DNA from: Vibrio methylphosphonaticus
Lineage (GTDB): Bacteria; Pseudomonadota; Gammaproteobacteria; Enterobacterales; Vibrionaceae
Length of the DNA stretch: 64,000 nt
NCBI RefSeq assembly: GCF_023634655.1
Contig: NZ_JAMKMS010000008.1
Location: forward strand, 124,001 to 188,000
Direction of reading: 5' to 3'
Made by a program: the position numbers and the translations under genes. Positions 37,415 through 47,303 of this stretch are shown piece by piece; position 1 is the first letter of the stretch; each line of letters opens with the position of its first letter. A model generated the notes under the pieces. It did not search any database, was not told the DNA's origin, and saw only the letters and a list, made by a program, of their open reading frames with translations.

Positions 37415-39485
37415 TCAAGTCTATCAATACACAGATTCAACCGAGCGAATACGTGTGGTGTACGAAACGTTAGAGTTCATCTGGTTGATCAGTATCGATG
37501 ATGAATCGGCTTGGCCCATACTTATGCCAACCTCTGAGTTGCATGAGCTGATCGCAGCACAAACGATAGAGTGCATCAGTGAACCTTTTACTTTCTCTCA
37601 TGTTGATCTCGACGGTGCACAAGCTCTCAAGCGAGATGAAGCCTATACGCTGCTTAAAATTCTACTAACAGACCACAGTGAATTATTTGATAAGTCGTCG
37701 CGCAACCGTCTAATTAGAAACGCAGTTGAAGTGACAGGAAAACCTCGGATTTACTTGATTCGTCAACTTCGTCGATATTGGCAAAGAGGGATGACGCCAA
37801 ATGCATTACTGCCTGATTATCATAAGTCTGGCGGGAAAGGTAAATCTAGGCGTGACGTGGGCAATAAGCTCGGGCGGAAGCGAACAACTGCTGGGGGAGT
37901 AGGTGCAATCATTACCGATGATGTCGCAGAAATTTTCAGTCTAGCAATTGATGGCTTCTTTATTCAAAACGATAAGTTCTCTATCAAAGACGCCAAAGAT
38001 AAAGCAATTGGCTTGTATAAATCTCGATATCCCGACTCTGATAAGACTTCCATTCCGACTCTTCGCCAATTTCGCTATTTTTATGAATCTAACTACAAGA
38101 AGCATGATGTAGTAAGACTAAGAACACCATCCAAAGCATACGACAAGGATATTCGAGCGCTAACAAGCACATCAGCCTTTATGAATATCGGACCAGGGGG
38201 GCGATATGAGATTGATGCAACGATTGCGGATCTCTATTTAGTGTCTGAGAAAGATCCGAATAAAATCATTGGCAGGCCAGTGGTTTACGTGGTTAAAGAT
38301 GTATTTAGTCGTATGGTTACAGGGCTGTACGTTGGTTTGGAAAATCCATCATGGGTTGCGGCGATGATGGCCATGTCTAACGCCTTTCTTGATAAAACAG
38401 AGTATTGCCGGAGCTATGGAATAGAAATCGATTCTAGTATGTGGCCCTCTATTGGTATTCCTGCGTCTATCATGGCGGATAAAGGTGAGCTTTTGCATAG
38501 GCAAGCTGACGTCCTTGTTAATGCATTTAACATTCAATTGAGTAACTCGCGCTCCTACAGAGGGGATGATAAAGGCGGTGTGGAGCGCTATTTCAATACT
38601 CTTCAAACAAAATTCAGACCTTATGTCGGTGGTATTGTCGAGCCAGTAAACGGTAAGAAACGCTTGGGACGCAGATATGAGCTAGACGCAGAATTAACCT
38701 TGCCTGCATTCACTGAGACAGTGATTCACATCATTATCAACTACAACACTAGGCACGTAGTTAAAGATTATGATTTTGCCGAAGATATGCCTGATGACTT
38801 ACCCGCAGTCCCAATTCAGCTTTGGAACTGGGGAATCAAAAATCGCACCGGTAAATTGAGAGCATGCAGTAAAGAGATGGTTGAGGTGAACTTGTTACCC
38901 ACTGAAAAAGGAACAGTATCGGAGGTCGGTATTGGTTTCAAAGGGCTGAAATACACTTGCCGTGAAGCGATGGCTGAAGGTTGGTTTGACCGATTTAAGC
39001 ATACAAGGCCAAAGAAAGTTGAAGTGGCTTTTGACCCGCGTCGAACCGATGTTGTTTATCTGAGGCCCGATAACAGCTATCAATCCTATTGGATATGTGA
39101 GCTTTCAGATCGTAGCCGTCGATACAAAGGAATGAGTTTCGTGGATGCTGCGGGTATTCTCAAGTCTTCTAAAGTTGCAGAGGCTTCAGCGAATCAAGAT
39201 AAGGATTTTGAGGCTCCTGACCTACAGGAAACGATGGAGAGTATCGCTAAACGAGAGCGTGACAAAAAGGCAAATACGCCTAAATTGACGGACTCACAAA
39301 GATTGGCCGGAATTAAGGGTAATCGAGATGAAGAGAGGGAATTGGAGCGAGACAATACCTCAGTTAATCTCAAGCCTGAGTCGGTGCAAAGTAGTGCTGA
39401 AGTCATTGATATTCAAACGGGGCACAATTCAGAAAGCATTGAATACCCGTCACTGGATGATTTTCTAGGAGATGCCGATGATTAA
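37404..39485 (+). CDS. tnsB: TnsB DDE transposase, element 1
   Basis: 693 aa from ATG 37404, preceded by TTGGAGG. It binds the end repeats and joins 3' ends to target. The RNase-H-fold triad is Asp271 (YEIDATIAD), Asp359 (IMADKGE) and Glu394 (GGVERYF), with the same 88- and 35-residue spacing as in Tn7 TnsB. N-terminal HTH-containing DNA-binding domains precede it. The acidic C-terminus (YPSLDDFLGDADD) probably contacts TnsC. A longer frame to 37377 exists but lies in tnsA. Confidence 0.96.
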   Translation: MLLNQVYQYTDSTERIRVVYETLEFIWLISIDDESAWPILMPTSELHELIAAQTIECISEPFTFSHVDLDGAQALKRDEAYTLLKILLTDHSELFDKSSRNRLIRNAVEVTGKPRIYLIRQLRRYWQRGMTPNALLPDYHKSGGKGKSRRDVGNKLGRKRTTAGGVGAIITDDVAEIFSLAIDGFFIQNDKFSIKDAKDKAIGLYKSRYPDSDKTSIPTLRQFRYFYESNYKKHDVVRLRTPSKAYDKDIRALTSTSAFMNIGPGGRYEIDATIADLYLVSEKDPNKIIGRPVVYVVKDVFSRMVTGLYVGLENPSWVAAMMAMSNAFLDKTEYCRSYGIEIDSSMWPSIGIPASIMADKGELLHRQADVLVNAFNIQLSNSRSYRGDDKGGVERYFNTLQTKFRPYVGGIVEPVNGKKRLGRRYELDAELTLPAFTETVIHIIINYNTRHVVKDYDFAEDMPDDLPAVPIQLWNWGIKNRTGKLRACSKEMVEVNLLPTEKGTVSEVGIGFKGLKYTCREAMAEGWFDRFKHTRPKKVEVAFDPRRTDVVYLRPDNSYQSYWICELSDRSRRYKGMSFVDAAGILKSSKVAEASANQDKDFEAPDLQETMESIAKRERDKKANTPKLTDSQRLAGIKGNRDEERELERDNTSVNLKPESVQSSAEVIDIQTGHNSESIEYPSLDDFLGDADD

Positions 39486-41061
39486 GATTCATCATGCGGA
39501 ATACGTAGCAGCTGAAATTGAAGATTATCGAGATCAGCCTTTGATCAATGCGCTACCTTTATTGAACTCACCTCAGAATACGGCCAAAGAATTAAATCGT
39601 TATCCTAAAGTGCGAGATTCGGAAAAAACCTTACCTGGATATATCCGTCGCCATGCGATGATGCGAATACTTGATGGCTTTTTATACCCGACAAAAGCTC
39701 ACCTACAACTGGAACAGATGATTTCTGGGATGATTCGTCGAGGATATCTTGGTCGAAACATCGCATCAACTGACTATCAGCGTAACCTTTTAGATGTCGA
39801 CAATGTCGACTTTTCTGTGGCATCAAGAAATGCGGGTAGCGCAGCGTTGGCAACGACTGTCATTGGTTGCTCTGGAACAGGTAAAACTACCGCGGTACAA
39901 GCGATCTTAGATTCATATAAGCATCAGGCCATCTATCATCCAGAATATCAGCATACACAGTTGGTATGGCTAAAGATTGATTGCCCTCATGATGGTTCGG
40001 CAAAGAGCCTATGTATTCACTTTTTTCGAGCGGTAGACGATGCGATTGGAAGCGACTACGAAATGCTCTACGTTAAGTCGAGATCATCGGCAGAGTCTAT
40101 GTTGGGTGATATAGCCAGAGTATGCGCCCTTCATTCTATTGGTATCTTGGTCATAGATGAAATCCAACATCTCAATGCAGCGCGCTCCGGTGGTGCGGCC
40201 AAATTACTTAATTTCTTCGTTACGCTCACTAACGTAATCAAAGTGCCAGTGTTGTTTATCGGTACTCCAAAAGCTCTTGAACTTTTTTCTCCTACGCTAA
40301 GGTCTGCTCGGCGTGCTGCTCAGTTTGGTAGTTTAAATTGGAATCGATTTGATCATCTATCAAATACAACTGACGAAAGTGAATGGGATCGCTTTTTCAA
40401 TAGAATGTGGAAATTGCAGTGGTTTCAATCACCAACCCCGGCGACTACACCTATGAAAGAGTTATTTTGGGAGCTCACCCAAGGTGTTGCTCATGTGGTT
40501 GTTTCATTGTTCTATCTTTGCCAAGCAAGAGCGGTAGTTGCAGGAAAGGAAGCGATTACACTCAAGTTAGTTAAGGATGTGTTTAATGAAGAGTTGTCGA
40601 TCATTCATCCGATGATAAGAGCGCTCCAAAGCGGCCGAAAAGAAGAAATCATCAAGTATGCTGACTTGGATCTACCTGCCGATACAATCCGTATCATTGG
40701 GCAAATTGGTGACAAACAGTTAAGTGAGGCGGAAGATGTGGGGGAGATATCTACTGATAAATTCGTTGAGTTAACTGATATGCTAATTCGCATGGGATTA
40801 GGTGATGATGTCGCTAAGTTAGTTGCGCAGCAAGCTATCGATGAAAAACCTCATGAAGATTTGTTTGGGTTGGTTGCTCATATAAAATCACTAGAAGATA
40901 AGCCAGTGACCAAAAATAAATCCACAAAATCCAAGGTCACCAAATTAGAACCCAATTATATTGATAACGATCTTCGTCTTCTTAGAAGTGATGAACCGAT
41001 GTCGACTTACCGTCACTTGAAAAATGAGGGGCTGATCTTAGATATTACCCCTTACTTATGA
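39478..41061 (+). CDS. tnsC: TnsC AAA+ ATPase regulator, element 1
   Basis: 527 aa AAA+ ATPase that links target selection to the transposase. Walker A GCSGTGKT is at about 130-137 and Walker B is ILVIDEIQHL. ATG 39478 is chosen for AGGAG at 39465-39469; it overlaps the tnsB stop, so translation is coupled. The C-terminal tail is extended and Lys-rich (KNKSTKSKVTK), probably for TnsA/TnsD contacts. Confidence 0.95.
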   Translation: MIKIHHAEYVAAEIEDYRDQPLINALPLLNSPQNTAKELNRYPKVRDSEKTLPGYIRRHAMMRILDGFLYPTKAHLQLEQMISGMIRRGYLGRNIASTDYQRNLLDVDNVDFSVASRNAGSAALATTVIGCSGTGKTTAVQAILDSYKHQAIYHPEYQHTQLVWLKIDCPHDGSAKSLCIHFFRAVDDAIGSDYEMLYVKSRSSAESMLGDIARVCALHSIGILVIDEIQHLNAARSGGAAKLLNFFVTLTNVIKVPVLFIGTPKALELFSPTLRSARRAAQFGSLNWNRFDHLSNTTDESEWDRFFNRMWKLQWFQSPTPATTPMKELFWELTQGVAHVVVSLFYLCQARAVVAGKEAITLKLVKDVFNEELSIIHPMIRALQSGRKEEIIKYADLDLPADTIRIIGQIGDKQLSEAEDVGEISTDKFVELTDMLIRMGLGDDVAKLVAQQAIDEKPHEDLFGLVAHIKSLEDKPVTKNKSTKSKVTKLEPNYIDNDLRLLRSDEPMSTYRHLKNEGLILDITPYL

Positions 41062-41117
41062 TCTAGGGTGCTCTCAACCATATTTAACTACGATTACTGT
41101 ACAGGTTAGGATTAATT

Positions 41118-42662
41118 ATGTTGACTCACTTTCCAATAGCGCAACGAGATGAAATGCTGACGAGCGTCCTCGCTCGGTTCATTCAGCAGATGGGCGTCAA
41201 AGATGATAAGGTCGCACTAGACATTTTGTTTGGTAATAGAAAGATTGTACCTTCCCCTTTTTTGCAAGGACATCTAGGTCAACTGATTGAACATGTGGGT
41301 AACGTCTGGTGTTATTCCCCCAGTAAAATCATAGAGCAGCATACCCACCTTCCATTGTTTAGGCTTTTTCTTTCAAATCAGCGCTATAGCACACTAGAAA
41401 CTGATTTACTCCACTCTAGTGCAAACTCAAGTGTAACAAGAGCAGGCATTCCAGCTTCATTGGTTCAATGGCCATTGAATTATAAGATTTGTCCTCAATG
41501 TAGGCAATCGCAGCTTACTACTCTTGGTTTTACATATTGGCAAAGATTGTTTCAATCTCCGGGCGTGATGGCTTGTCCTAAACATCGGTGCGCTCTGATT
41601 GATACACATCTACCTATTAGTTCACCTCATCGTCACCGTTTAGTCGGGAGTCATAGTTATCAAGATGCACAACAGTTAACTGAGTGTGCTAATACAAATG
41701 AATTAAAATTAGCCGAAATGGTTGAATGGCTATTTAATTCTGAACAGAGCTATGTGTCACCGGAACAATGGACTCAGTATTACCAGAACCTTGCGAGAGA
41801 ACAAGGGTTTATGAAGGGCGCGAGAATTGATCATAAAGGTATTGCTAGTTTGGTGAGAAATGTTTGGTCTGACAGATGGATGCAGCAACAAGGTATACAG
41901 ATTTATAAAGAAAACACGTGGCTCACGGCGATGTTTAGAAAACACAGACGAATGTTCAGTTATTTGCAGCATTTTGTAGTATGGCTTTCTTTAGGTAGAG
42001 AATCGGTTAGTGTGGCTGAAGAGGTTTACAGGGCGAGCAAGCTTTCTACAGTGGACTCACCTAGGCCTTTAATAATGAATATAAACAATCAAAAAAATAG
42101 AGATGCGCGAAGATCAAAGTGGCTGATGTTGCTGCGAAAATATCCAAGAACATATTCGCTCAAACAGCTTCGAGATACTGTTCTTGGGGCACGACTATAC
42201 TCCTGGTTGTATCGTTATGACCGAGATTGGCTTAATTCTCATAAGCCTCCGCCAATCAAAAATTATAAAAACAAACGAGTGGACTGGCATGTTCGAGACC
42301 TTGAATTAGTTAAGAAACTCATCGCTATAAAGAATATAACAGAAGAAAACCTATACGATGTGCGTCACTCGAAATCATGGTTTTCAACGAGAATCGGGTG
42401 TAAGAGTCTGTTGGAGAAAAAAATACATAACTTACCCCTATGTCGTTTGTTTTTTGATCGATATAGCGAATCTGTAGAAGAGTATCAAACAAGAAGGCTA
42501 AGTCGTGTTATGGTTCAACTTATTGATGATAAAGATATTTTAAGGCCTGTGTGTGAGATTGAACGACTTGCTGGACTCAGCCGTACGCGTAGCAGGAAAC
42601 CTGCACGGGAAATTCTCCGACTGGACATCCCAGCCTGGCAGAGAGCTGAGGTACTTTCCTGA
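41118..42662 (+). CDS. tnsD: TnsD/TniQ target selector, element 1
   Basis: 514 aa. The N-terminus FPIAQRDEMLTSVLARFIQQMG is the TniQ start, and a zinc motif lies at about 120-160 (CPQC, then CPKH). In Tn7 the protein binds the glmS 3' end and directs insertion to attTn7, which fits this element's position. The C-terminal half has helical DNA-binding segments (LYSWLYRYDRDWL). 56 bp after tnsC; its 3' end overlaps the tnsE frame. Confidence 0.92.
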   Translation: MLTHFPIAQRDEMLTSVLARFIQQMGVKDDKVALDILFGNRKIVPSPFLQGHLGQLIEHVGNVWCYSPSKIIEQHTHLPLFRLFLSNQRYSTLETDLLHSSANSSVTRAGIPASLVQWPLNYKICPQCRQSQLTTLGFTYWQRLFQSPGVMACPKHRCALIDTHLPISSPHRHRLVGSHSYQDAQQLTECANTNELKLAEMVEWLFNSEQSYVSPEQWTQYYQNLAREQGFMKGARIDHKGIASLVRNVWSDRWMQQQGIQIYKENTWLTAMFRKHRRMFSYLQHFVVWLSLGRESVSVAEEVYRASKLSTVDSPRPLIMNINNQKNRDARRSKWLMLLRKYPRTYSLKQLRDTVLGARLYSWLYRYDRDWLNSHKPPPIKNYKNKRVDWHVRDLELVKKLIAIKNITEENLYDVRHSKSWFSTRIGCKSLLEKKIHNLPLCRLFFDRYSESVEEYQTRRLSRVMVQLIDDKDILRPVCEIERLAGLSRTRSRKPAREILRLDIPAWQRAEVLS

Positions 42663-44223
42663 AAATGTCCCGTTAATAAACATTGGAAGTATCCATACCA
42701 AGCGCGTTCTCAATAACAAAGTCCGGCCTTATATAAACGTTCAGTTTTCAGGCTTCCCAAAAAGTCGTATTCCGGCGGAACTGATACCAATGTTGGTTGT
42801 GAACTCTCACTACTCAAACAAAGAGCGTACCGTTCCGCATAAACGTGAAATCATCGACATGAAAATATCAGATAATTTTCAAAGATCCTCTTCAAGCCAA
42901 TCGCATTCAATCATTTTAAGGGAGGGGAACTTAAAGGCTGTTGTCCCTTGTATAGAGCTCGCTCGAGCACTCTTTTTACACAATGTACATCTAACACGCA
43001 CAGCTCTAAGGCCAAACGGGCTACTAGGGATGGCGGTTGTGGATGACACTGGAAAAGAGTGTTTTATCCGTTTCAACAGGTCATCGGATTACCCCTTAAA
43101 GAATTTGAACTCAAAGGATGCATGCAAACACTTGAGGTGGTTGTTGCTTAACCCTGAGGCAACAAGAAGTTTCAGCAGTATTTATAACAAGTTACAACAA
43201 GATGAAAACACGGAGTGGAACTTTAACTTTGAACCACCGCCACTTAAAAATTGGCGATTTAAGCTTGCTGGTGAGTATGATGAAAGTGACCCAATGTTGT
43301 TCCATGTCGAAGAAATCAAGACAGTTTACTCGTCGAGTTTTAACTATGGAAAAAAAGTCTCGATATACCATCCCAAAAAAGTCGATGTTATTCCTGTTGA
43401 GCCAAGTAACGGCAAGCGCCCAGAAATTAACCGGACAGACCCAAATTCGCAGTTGGACTTTGAAGCTACGCCAGGTAGTCATAGAAAAAGGGATGTTTTC
43501 AGTGAAGAAGGCTTCCGATTTGTCTGTGACTCTGAAGATGATGTGACAGTTTTCCCAGGAAAAACACTATCGAGGGTAGCGCCCAACCTTAACACCACAG
43601 AAGAACCAAAACCTGATACCTCTGGAGTTGGTCATGGAACAGCAAACGGATCGGCGCAAGAGCTAGACTGGGCGATCAATCGCAGTGATTGTGATGATCC
43701 AACTAATCCCGAGGCACCAAAGGAAGTCGCTCCCACAGGTAACTTTCAACTTTTTGAAAAGGTTATCAAGAAGCTCATGAAGCTTCCTGATTATGAACAC
43801 AAAGGTACACAGTGCTTGGCGATGCCAAAGCCAGACAACGCCTCTCTGATATTCAAGAACAAGCTCACTCAGGAGGCTCGAACCTTTCACTGTGCCTATT
43901 TCTATTACCGGCAAACCCCTCTTGTGATCATTGAGGTAGATATTAGCGATATTAACGACAAACATAGTCTGGGCTCTAGATTATTTGGGTTTTCTGAAAG
44001 TGGCAAAGATGGGCTGGCTCACGTAATGAAAGCCTGCTCCGAGAAAGGCGTTCGATGGGATGCCAAAGCAAACGAAGAGCATTGTTCAGTAGTGGTTGAA
44101 ATTAAGCACCCTTCTAGAACTAAAAAAGTCGATGGTGAAACGGTTTTGAGAACCGAAAGTGAGTATGAAACCGCGTGGATAGAAGCTCTTGATAGAGCTG
44201 TTAAGAGAGCATTGACACAATAA
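42553..44223 (+). CDS. tnsE: TnsE-like target selector, element 1
   Basis: Up to 556 aa. In Tn7, TnsE directs transposition to conjugating plasmids and replication-fork structures. Similarity to Tn7 TnsE runs from LRYFPENVPLINIGSI onward; it includes ELARALFLHNVHLTRTALRPNGLLG, the FEPPPLKNW motif and a C-terminal DNA-binding half (RVPNYF-type region poorly conserved). The first ~31 residues from GTG 42553 overlap tnsD in another frame and do not resemble TnsE, so the true start is probably near 42646 (CTG or another non-ATG codon). Intact, unlike the copy in element 2. Confidence 0.85.
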   Translation: MRLNDLLDSAVRVAGNLHGKFSDWTSQPGRELRYFPENVPLINIGSIHTKRVLNNKVRPYINVQFSGFPKSRIPAELIPMLVVNSHYSNKERTVPHKREIIDMKISDNFQRSSSSQSHSIILREGNLKAVVPCIELARALFLHNVHLTRTALRPNGLLGMAVVDDTGKECFIRFNRSSDYPLKNLNSKDACKHLRWLLLNPEATRSFSSIYNKLQQDENTEWNFNFEPPPLKNWRFKLAGEYDESDPMLFHVEEIKTVYSSSFNYGKKVSIYHPKKVDVIPVEPSNGKRPEINRTDPNSQLDFEATPGSHRKRDVFSEEGFRFVCDSEDDVTVFPGKTLSRVAPNLNTTEEPKPDTSGVGHGTANGSAQELDWAINRSDCDDPTNPEAPKEVAPTGNFQLFEKVIKKLMKLPDYEHKGTQCLAMPKPDNASLIFKNKLTQEARTFHCAYFYYRQTPLVIIEVDISDINDKHSLGSRLFGFSESGKDGLAHVMKACSEKGVRWDAKANEEHCSVVVEIKHPSRTKKVDGETVLRTESEYETAWIEALDRAVKRALTQ

Positions 44224-44319
44224 CCAAGGAAAGTAAGTGTTTAAGCAAAGGTGATGCAGTAAAATAAAAGCAATATAGGCCAAGCTATTTGGCTACAGTT
44301 TTACTTAAAGAGAACCACC

Positions 44320-46095
44320 ATGCTAACAGGCAAAATTCGTAATCAGATCGACCAAGTTTGGGAAATGTTTTGGACCGGCGGTGTCGCTAACCCAATCTCT
44401 GTGATCGAGCAGATCTCCTACCTACTATTTATCCGTCGTTTAGATGAACTGCAAAAGACCGCTGAGCGCCGCAGCCAAGCAACACGTCAACCGCTAAATA
44501 ACCCAACCTTCTCGCCTGAAGAGCAAGCCCTTCGTTGGAGTAGTTTCAAAGACAAAGATCCAGATGTGATGATGGAAATCGTTCGTGATCGCGTCTTTCC
44601 TAAAATCAAAACGCTGCAAAATGAAGGTAGCTTTGCTGAACACATGAAAGATGCGATTTTCATGATCCCGTCAGCCAAGCTATTAGATCAGGTCGTACAG
44701 CTACTAAGCGATATCGACATGAACGATAAAGACACCAAAGGCGATCTGTACGAGTACCTGTTGAGTAAGCTGCAACAATCGGGCGTAAATGGTCAGTTCC
44801 GAACTCCGCGTAATATCATTGAGATGATGGTAGAGCTAATACAGCCAAAAGTGGGTGACACCATTTGTGATCCATCATCAGGCACGTGTGGTTTCTTAAT
44901 GGGCGCATTGGAATATGTTGAAAAGCACCATGTAAAAGAGATTATCAAGCCAGATAACCGTAGGCACTTCAACACCAGTATGTTTACTGGGTACGATTTC
45001 GATAAACACATGTTACGCATTGGTGCGATGAACATGCTGCTGCACGGGATTGAAAACCCAAGTGTCCACTATCGTGACAGCCTAAGAGACATGGGTGATG
45101 ACAACATCTCTGAAGCCTTTAGCCTGATATTGGCCAACCCGCCGTTCAAAGGCTCCGTTGATTTCGACATTATTGCCCCTGATCTACTTCGTGCGCTCGG
45201 CAAAACGCCGCTCAAAAAGACGGCAGCACCTAAATACAAAACAGAGACAGATAAAGACGGCAACGAAATTCAAGTTGAAGTAAAAAAGAAAGGCCCAACC
45301 GAAAAGTCCGAATTGCTGTTTTTGGCCTTGATTCTTCGCATGCTCAAAGCAGGTGGCCGCGCGGCGGTGATTATTCCGGATGGTGTTCTATTTGGTTCAA
45401 CCAAGGCGCATAAAACCATCCGTAAAAAGATTGTTGAAGAACAGAAGTTAGAAGCAGTGATTTCACTACCCTCAGGAGTGTTTAAACCTTACGCTGGGGT
45501 GAGCACTGCCATTCTTATTTTCACCAAGACCAACAGTGGCGGCACAGACAACGTTTGGTTTTACGACATGCAGGCCGACGGTTACTCATTAGATGATAAG
45601 CGCAGTCGGTTATTCAAAGAGGGTGAAAAGCCAACCCACGAACAGAGCAATATTGCCGATATCATCGAGCGCTTCCAGACTCTTACCGATGATAAAGGCA
45701 TTGTGAACGCCGATAGTCCAGAGTTTAAGCGTAAGAAAAGTGAACAGAGCTTTATGGTGTCACTGGCCGATCTAAAGGCTGATCAGGTAGTCGAGAAATT
45801 GTCTGATTTGCGTGCCCGTGATGAACAAGCTGCGAAAGAAGCAGAGCAAAAAGCAATAGACGAAGGCAAGAAGCCAAAGAAATACAAAGAGAAAACCTAC
45901 ACAAGCTTCACTGGAGAAGATGGTGAAGAGTATGTGTTAACTCAAGAGAGTGCCTACGATCTAAGCATCAACCGCTACAAAGAAGTGGTTTACGAGGAAG
46001 TGCAATACGACTCGCCAAAAGAGATATTAGGGCGAATTAAAACCCTGCAAGAGAAGATGGCAAAAGGTGTAGCTGAGTTGGAGAAATTGCTGTGA
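44320..46095 (+). CDS. hsdM: Type I restriction-modification methyltransferase
   Basis: 591 aa HsdM, the N6-adenine methylation subunit. The N-terminal helical domain has SYLLFIRRLDELQ. The SAM-binding motif is DPSSGTCGFLMGALEY, and the catalytic NPPF is at 273-276. The C-terminal helical tail is rich in charged residues. It forms HsdM2S (modification) and HsdR2M2S (restriction) complexes with the next two genes, whose start overlaps its stop (GTGA). Confidence 0.95.
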   Translation: MLTGKIRNQIDQVWEMFWTGGVANPISVIEQISYLLFIRRLDELQKTAERRSQATRQPLNNPTFSPEEQALRWSSFKDKDPDVMMEIVRDRVFPKIKTLQNEGSFAEHMKDAIFMIPSAKLLDQVVQLLSDIDMNDKDTKGDLYEYLLSKLQQSGVNGQFRTPRNIIEMMVELIQPKVGDTICDPSSGTCGFLMGALEYVEKHHVKEIIKPDNRRHFNTSMFTGYDFDKHMLRIGAMNMLLHGIENPSVHYRDSLRDMGDDNISEAFSLILANPPFKGSVDFDIIAPDLLRALGKTPLKKTAAPKYKTETDKDGNEIQVEVKKKGPTEKSELLFLALILRMLKAGGRAAVIIPDGVLFGSTKAHKTIRKKIVEEQKLEAVISLPSGVFKPYAGVSTAILIFTKTNSGGTDNVWFYDMQADGYSLDDKRSRLFKEGEKPTHEQSNIADIIERFQTLTDDKGIVNADSPEFKRKKSEQSFMVSLADLKADQVVEKLSDLRARDEQAAKEAEQKAIDEGKKPKKYKEKTYTSFTGEDGEEYVLTQESAYDLSINRYKEVVYEEVQYDSPKEILGRIKTLQEKMAKGVAELEKLL

Positions 46096-47264
46096 GTTGG
46101 TCCAGTGTAGCATTATCAACTCTTGTTGATATAAAAGGGGGAGGTACTCCCAGCAAAGCCAATCCTGAGTACTGGAATGGTTCTATTCCTTGGGCCTCGG
46201 TAAAAGATTTTAAAAGTTCGGATCTCAATAGTGCTAGTGATTACATAACTCAAGAAGGTATTGATAACTCAGCTACATCTCTCATTCCTAGTGGGAACTT
46301 GATAGTACCCACTCGAATGGCTCTGGGTAAAGTAGCCATAAATAGTGTTGATATTGCAATCAATCAAGATCTTAAAGCACTTATAATTAAAGATGAATCT
46401 GTAGTTGATACTGAGTATTTGTTCCGATGTATTCAATCAAAATCAGAAGAGATTGTTCGTCAGGGTAAAGGTGCTACTGTTAAAGGAATAACCGTTGATG
46501 TATTGAAGAATCTACAAATCCCACTTCCCCCACTAGAAACCCAAAAGCAAATCGCCACGGTGCTAGAAAAATCCGACCAACTGCGTAAAGACTGCCAGCA
46601 AATGGAGCAAGAGCTAAGCAACCTCGCTCAGTCGGTGTTTATTGATATGTTTGGTGACCCGGTGACGAACCCGAAGGGGTGGGAGATGAAAGCACTCTCA
46701 GAGCTAGCAAGCATCGTTACTGGAAACACACCATCAAGAGCAAAGCCCGAATATTACGGTTCTGATATTGAGTGGATTAAATCTGGCAATATTAATACTC
46801 CTTTAGATTACCTTACTGTCGCAGAAGAATACTTATCAGAAGATGGAAAGAAAGCCGGAAGAGTAGTTCAATCCGGTTCAGTATTAATGACATGTATTGC
46901 AGGAAGTCCTGATTGCATTGGTAACATCGCTATAGCTGATAGAGAGGTAGCGTTTAATCAACAAATTAATGCGCTAGTACCGATGGACAAAAAACTGGAC
47001 ACAGAGTTTTTATACGTCCTTTTAAAAGTAGCCAAAAAGATTATTCAGTCCGCCTCAACTAATTCTATGAAAGGGATGATAAGTAAAAGTAAACTTGAAT
47101 CTATTCAACTTCCTTTTCCTAGCTATGCAGAACAATGTGACTTTTCGACAATCTACAAGAAGCTACAAAAAGAGGTCAAAAAGCAAAACGAACAAGTGGT
47201 TGAAACTGAGTTAATGTTTGATGCTCTGATGCAAAAAGCCTTTAAAGGCGAGCTAAACCTATAA
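46092..47264 (+). CDS. hsdS: Type I specificity subunit
   Basis: 390 aa from GTG 46092 overlapping hsdM. Two target-recognition domains follow each other: the first ~1-150 (GGTPSKANPEYWNGSIPWASVKDF) and the second ~195-350 (TGNTPSRAKPEYYGSDIEWIKSGNI). Each is followed by a coiled-coil spacer (PLPPLETQKQIATVLEKSDQLRKDCQQMEQEL and the C-terminal helix). The DNA sequence recognised cannot be predicted. TRDs are the fastest-evolving part of such systems. Confidence 0.93.
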   Translation: MSWSSVALSTLVDIKGGGTPSKANPEYWNGSIPWASVKDFKSSDLNSASDYITQEGIDNSATSLIPSGNLIVPTRMALGKVAINSVDIAINQDLKALIIKDESVVDTEYLFRCIQSKSEEIVRQGKGATVKGITVDVLKNLQIPLPPLETQKQIATVLEKSDQLRKDCQQMEQELSNLAQSVFIDMFGDPVTNPKGWEMKALSELASIVTGNTPSRAKPEYYGSDIEWIKSGNINTPLDYLTVAEEYLSEDGKKAGRVVQSGSVLMTCIAGSPDCIGNIAIADREVAFNQQINALVPMDKKLDTEFLYVLLKVAKKIIQSASTNSMKGMISKSKLESIQLPFPSYAEQCDFSTIYKKLQKEVKKQNEQVVETELMFDALMQKAFKGELNL

Positions 47265-47303
47265 CGAATATTAAAAAGAACAATGATGTAAAAAGGAAAT
47301 TCA

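Noticed and set aside
42553..42645. Conserved N-terminal extension of TnsE in element 1
   Set aside because: The residues do not resemble TnsE and coincide with the tnsD coding sequence in another frame.
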